A stretch of DNA of 6,614 bases, taken from contig JAKAMD010000201.1 in assembly GCA_021823875.1 (NCBI GenBank), positions 1 to 6,614 on the forward strand, written 5' to 3'. Below, piece after piece: positions 6,471-6,614 of this stretch (the first letter of the stretch is position 1; every line of letters begins with the position of its first letter). Source of the DNA: Pseudomonadota bacterium (GTDB taxonomy: Bacteria > Pseudomonadota > Alphaproteobacteria > Rhizobiales > Xanthobacteraceae). The notes below the pieces were generated by a model, which saw only the letters and a program-made list of their open reading frames with translations, was not told the origin of the DNA and searched no databases. A program made the translations under genes and the position numbers.

Positions 6471-6490
6471 GCCCGGCATAACCGCCGGGC
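6471..6490 (-). other. Perfect 7-bp GC hairpin downstream of the presumed rpsB
   Basis: GCCCGGC (6471-6477) and GCCGGGC (6484-6490) pair without mismatch around a 6-nt loop. It begins one base after the hairpin that spans the rpsB stop codon. The following transcript (TATCACGATAGG) has no U-run, so termination here would be partial at best. Protection of the upstream mRNA 3' end is an alternative. Confidence 0.55.
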
Positions 6491-6491
6491 A

Positions 6492-6522
6492 TGACGGCGG
6501 AATTACTCGGTTTCCGCCGTCA
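6492..6522 (-). other. Perfect 11-bp hairpin enclosing the presumed rpsB stop codon
   Basis: TGACGGCGGAA (6492-6502) and TTCCGCCGTCA (6512-6522) are exact inverted copies around 9 nt. The loop holds the TAA stop (6503-6505). The 5' arm in the transcript encodes the last residues of the protein, and the 3' arm is untranslated. A terminating ribosome would melt it, so it could link translation of the end of this gene to the structure of the spacer. No U-tract follows. Confidence 0.6.
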
Positions 6523-6614
6523 GTTCCTTGGCCTTGGCGATCCAGCCGTCGACGCGGCCGGGCAGACCCACTTCCTCGCCGACATTCTGCGCCGCGGTGG
6601 GCGAAAGCGCGGCG
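6503..6614 (-). CDS. rpsB: C-terminal 36 residues of a presumed ribosomal protein S2 with an atypical tail
   Basis: An open frame enters from the right edge and ends with TAA at 6503-6505. It encodes AALSPTAAQN, then VGEEVGLPGRVDGWIAKAKE, then LTAETE. Placement directly upstream of tsf on the same strand is the main reason to call it rpsB, since rpsB-tsf order is nearly universal in proteobacteria. The S2 core itself is not in the window. The visible tail is not a recognisable S2 motif. It does resemble the end of the short helix-hairpin-helix-like domain attached to the C-terminus of some alphaproteobacterial proteins (L21 is one I remember), with its GR-DGWI-QAK-L ending. I therefore infer an S2 with such an extension. 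Another gene inserted between rpsB and tsf cannot be excluded. Confidence 0.55.
   Translation of the reverse strand, partial: AALSPTAAQNVGEEVGLPGRVDGWIAKAKELTAETE

Noticed and set aside
6460..6471. Small inverted repeat CTATC-GT-GATAG as an operator
   Set aside because: Only 5 bp per arm, no match to a regulator site I can name, and it is squeezed between two stronger palindromes, so chance is likely.
1..6614. A novel defence, mobile or biosynthetic system
   Set aside because: All long conserved frames belong to one well-known housekeeping gene order with no inserted gene, integrase, transposase, CRISPR repeat or unexplained gap over 300 nt.

Overview
The window is one unidirectional block of conserved housekeeping genes, all on the minus strand. 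In transcription order (right to left) they are: the 3' end of a gene that is most likely rpsB, then tsf, pyrH, frr, uppS, cdsA, dxr and the first 344 codons of rseP (mmpA-type). This order and the protein sequences point to an alphaproteobacterium. The DNA is visibly GC-rich. Frr, UppS and Dxr look most like Hyphomicrobiales (Rhizobiales) proteins from memory, and the rpsB-tsf spacer carries a palindrome of a type I remember as common between genes in that group. No species can be named from the sequence alone.

Right part (about 4514-6614) is the translation and nucleotide section: a ribosomal protein gene tail, elongation factor Ts, UMP kinase and ribosome recycling factor. Spacers here are 162, 109 and 77 nt, and the first two hold clear inverted repeats. 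Middle and left part (1-3943) is the envelope section: undecaprenyl diphosphate synthase, CDP-diacylglycerol synthase, DXP reductoisomerase and the site-2 membrane protease. Here genes are packed 4 to 49 nt apart, so translational coupling is likely. No promoter or intrinsic terminator with a U-tract was found in the window, so the main promoter is probably upstream of rpsB, outside it.

The genes form a coherent growth-linked unit. Tsf and Frr serve elongation and ribosome recycling. PyrH makes UDP for nucleic acids and nucleotide sugars. Dxr commits carbon to the MEP isoprenoid pathway, whose products UppS elongates to the C55 lipid carrier for peptidoglycan and other surface polymers. CdsA makes the activated phospholipid precursor. 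RseP handles intramembrane proteolysis for envelope signalling.

I found no previously undescribed multi-gene system, mobile element, CRISPR array, tRNA or rRNA gene. The points worth a second look are small: an unusual C-terminal tail on the presumed rpsB product, three consecutive inverted repeats between rpsB and tsf (one with the rpsB stop codon in its loop), a five-codon reading frame whose stop overlaps the pyrH start, and a cdsA start without a visible Shine-Dalgarno sequence.
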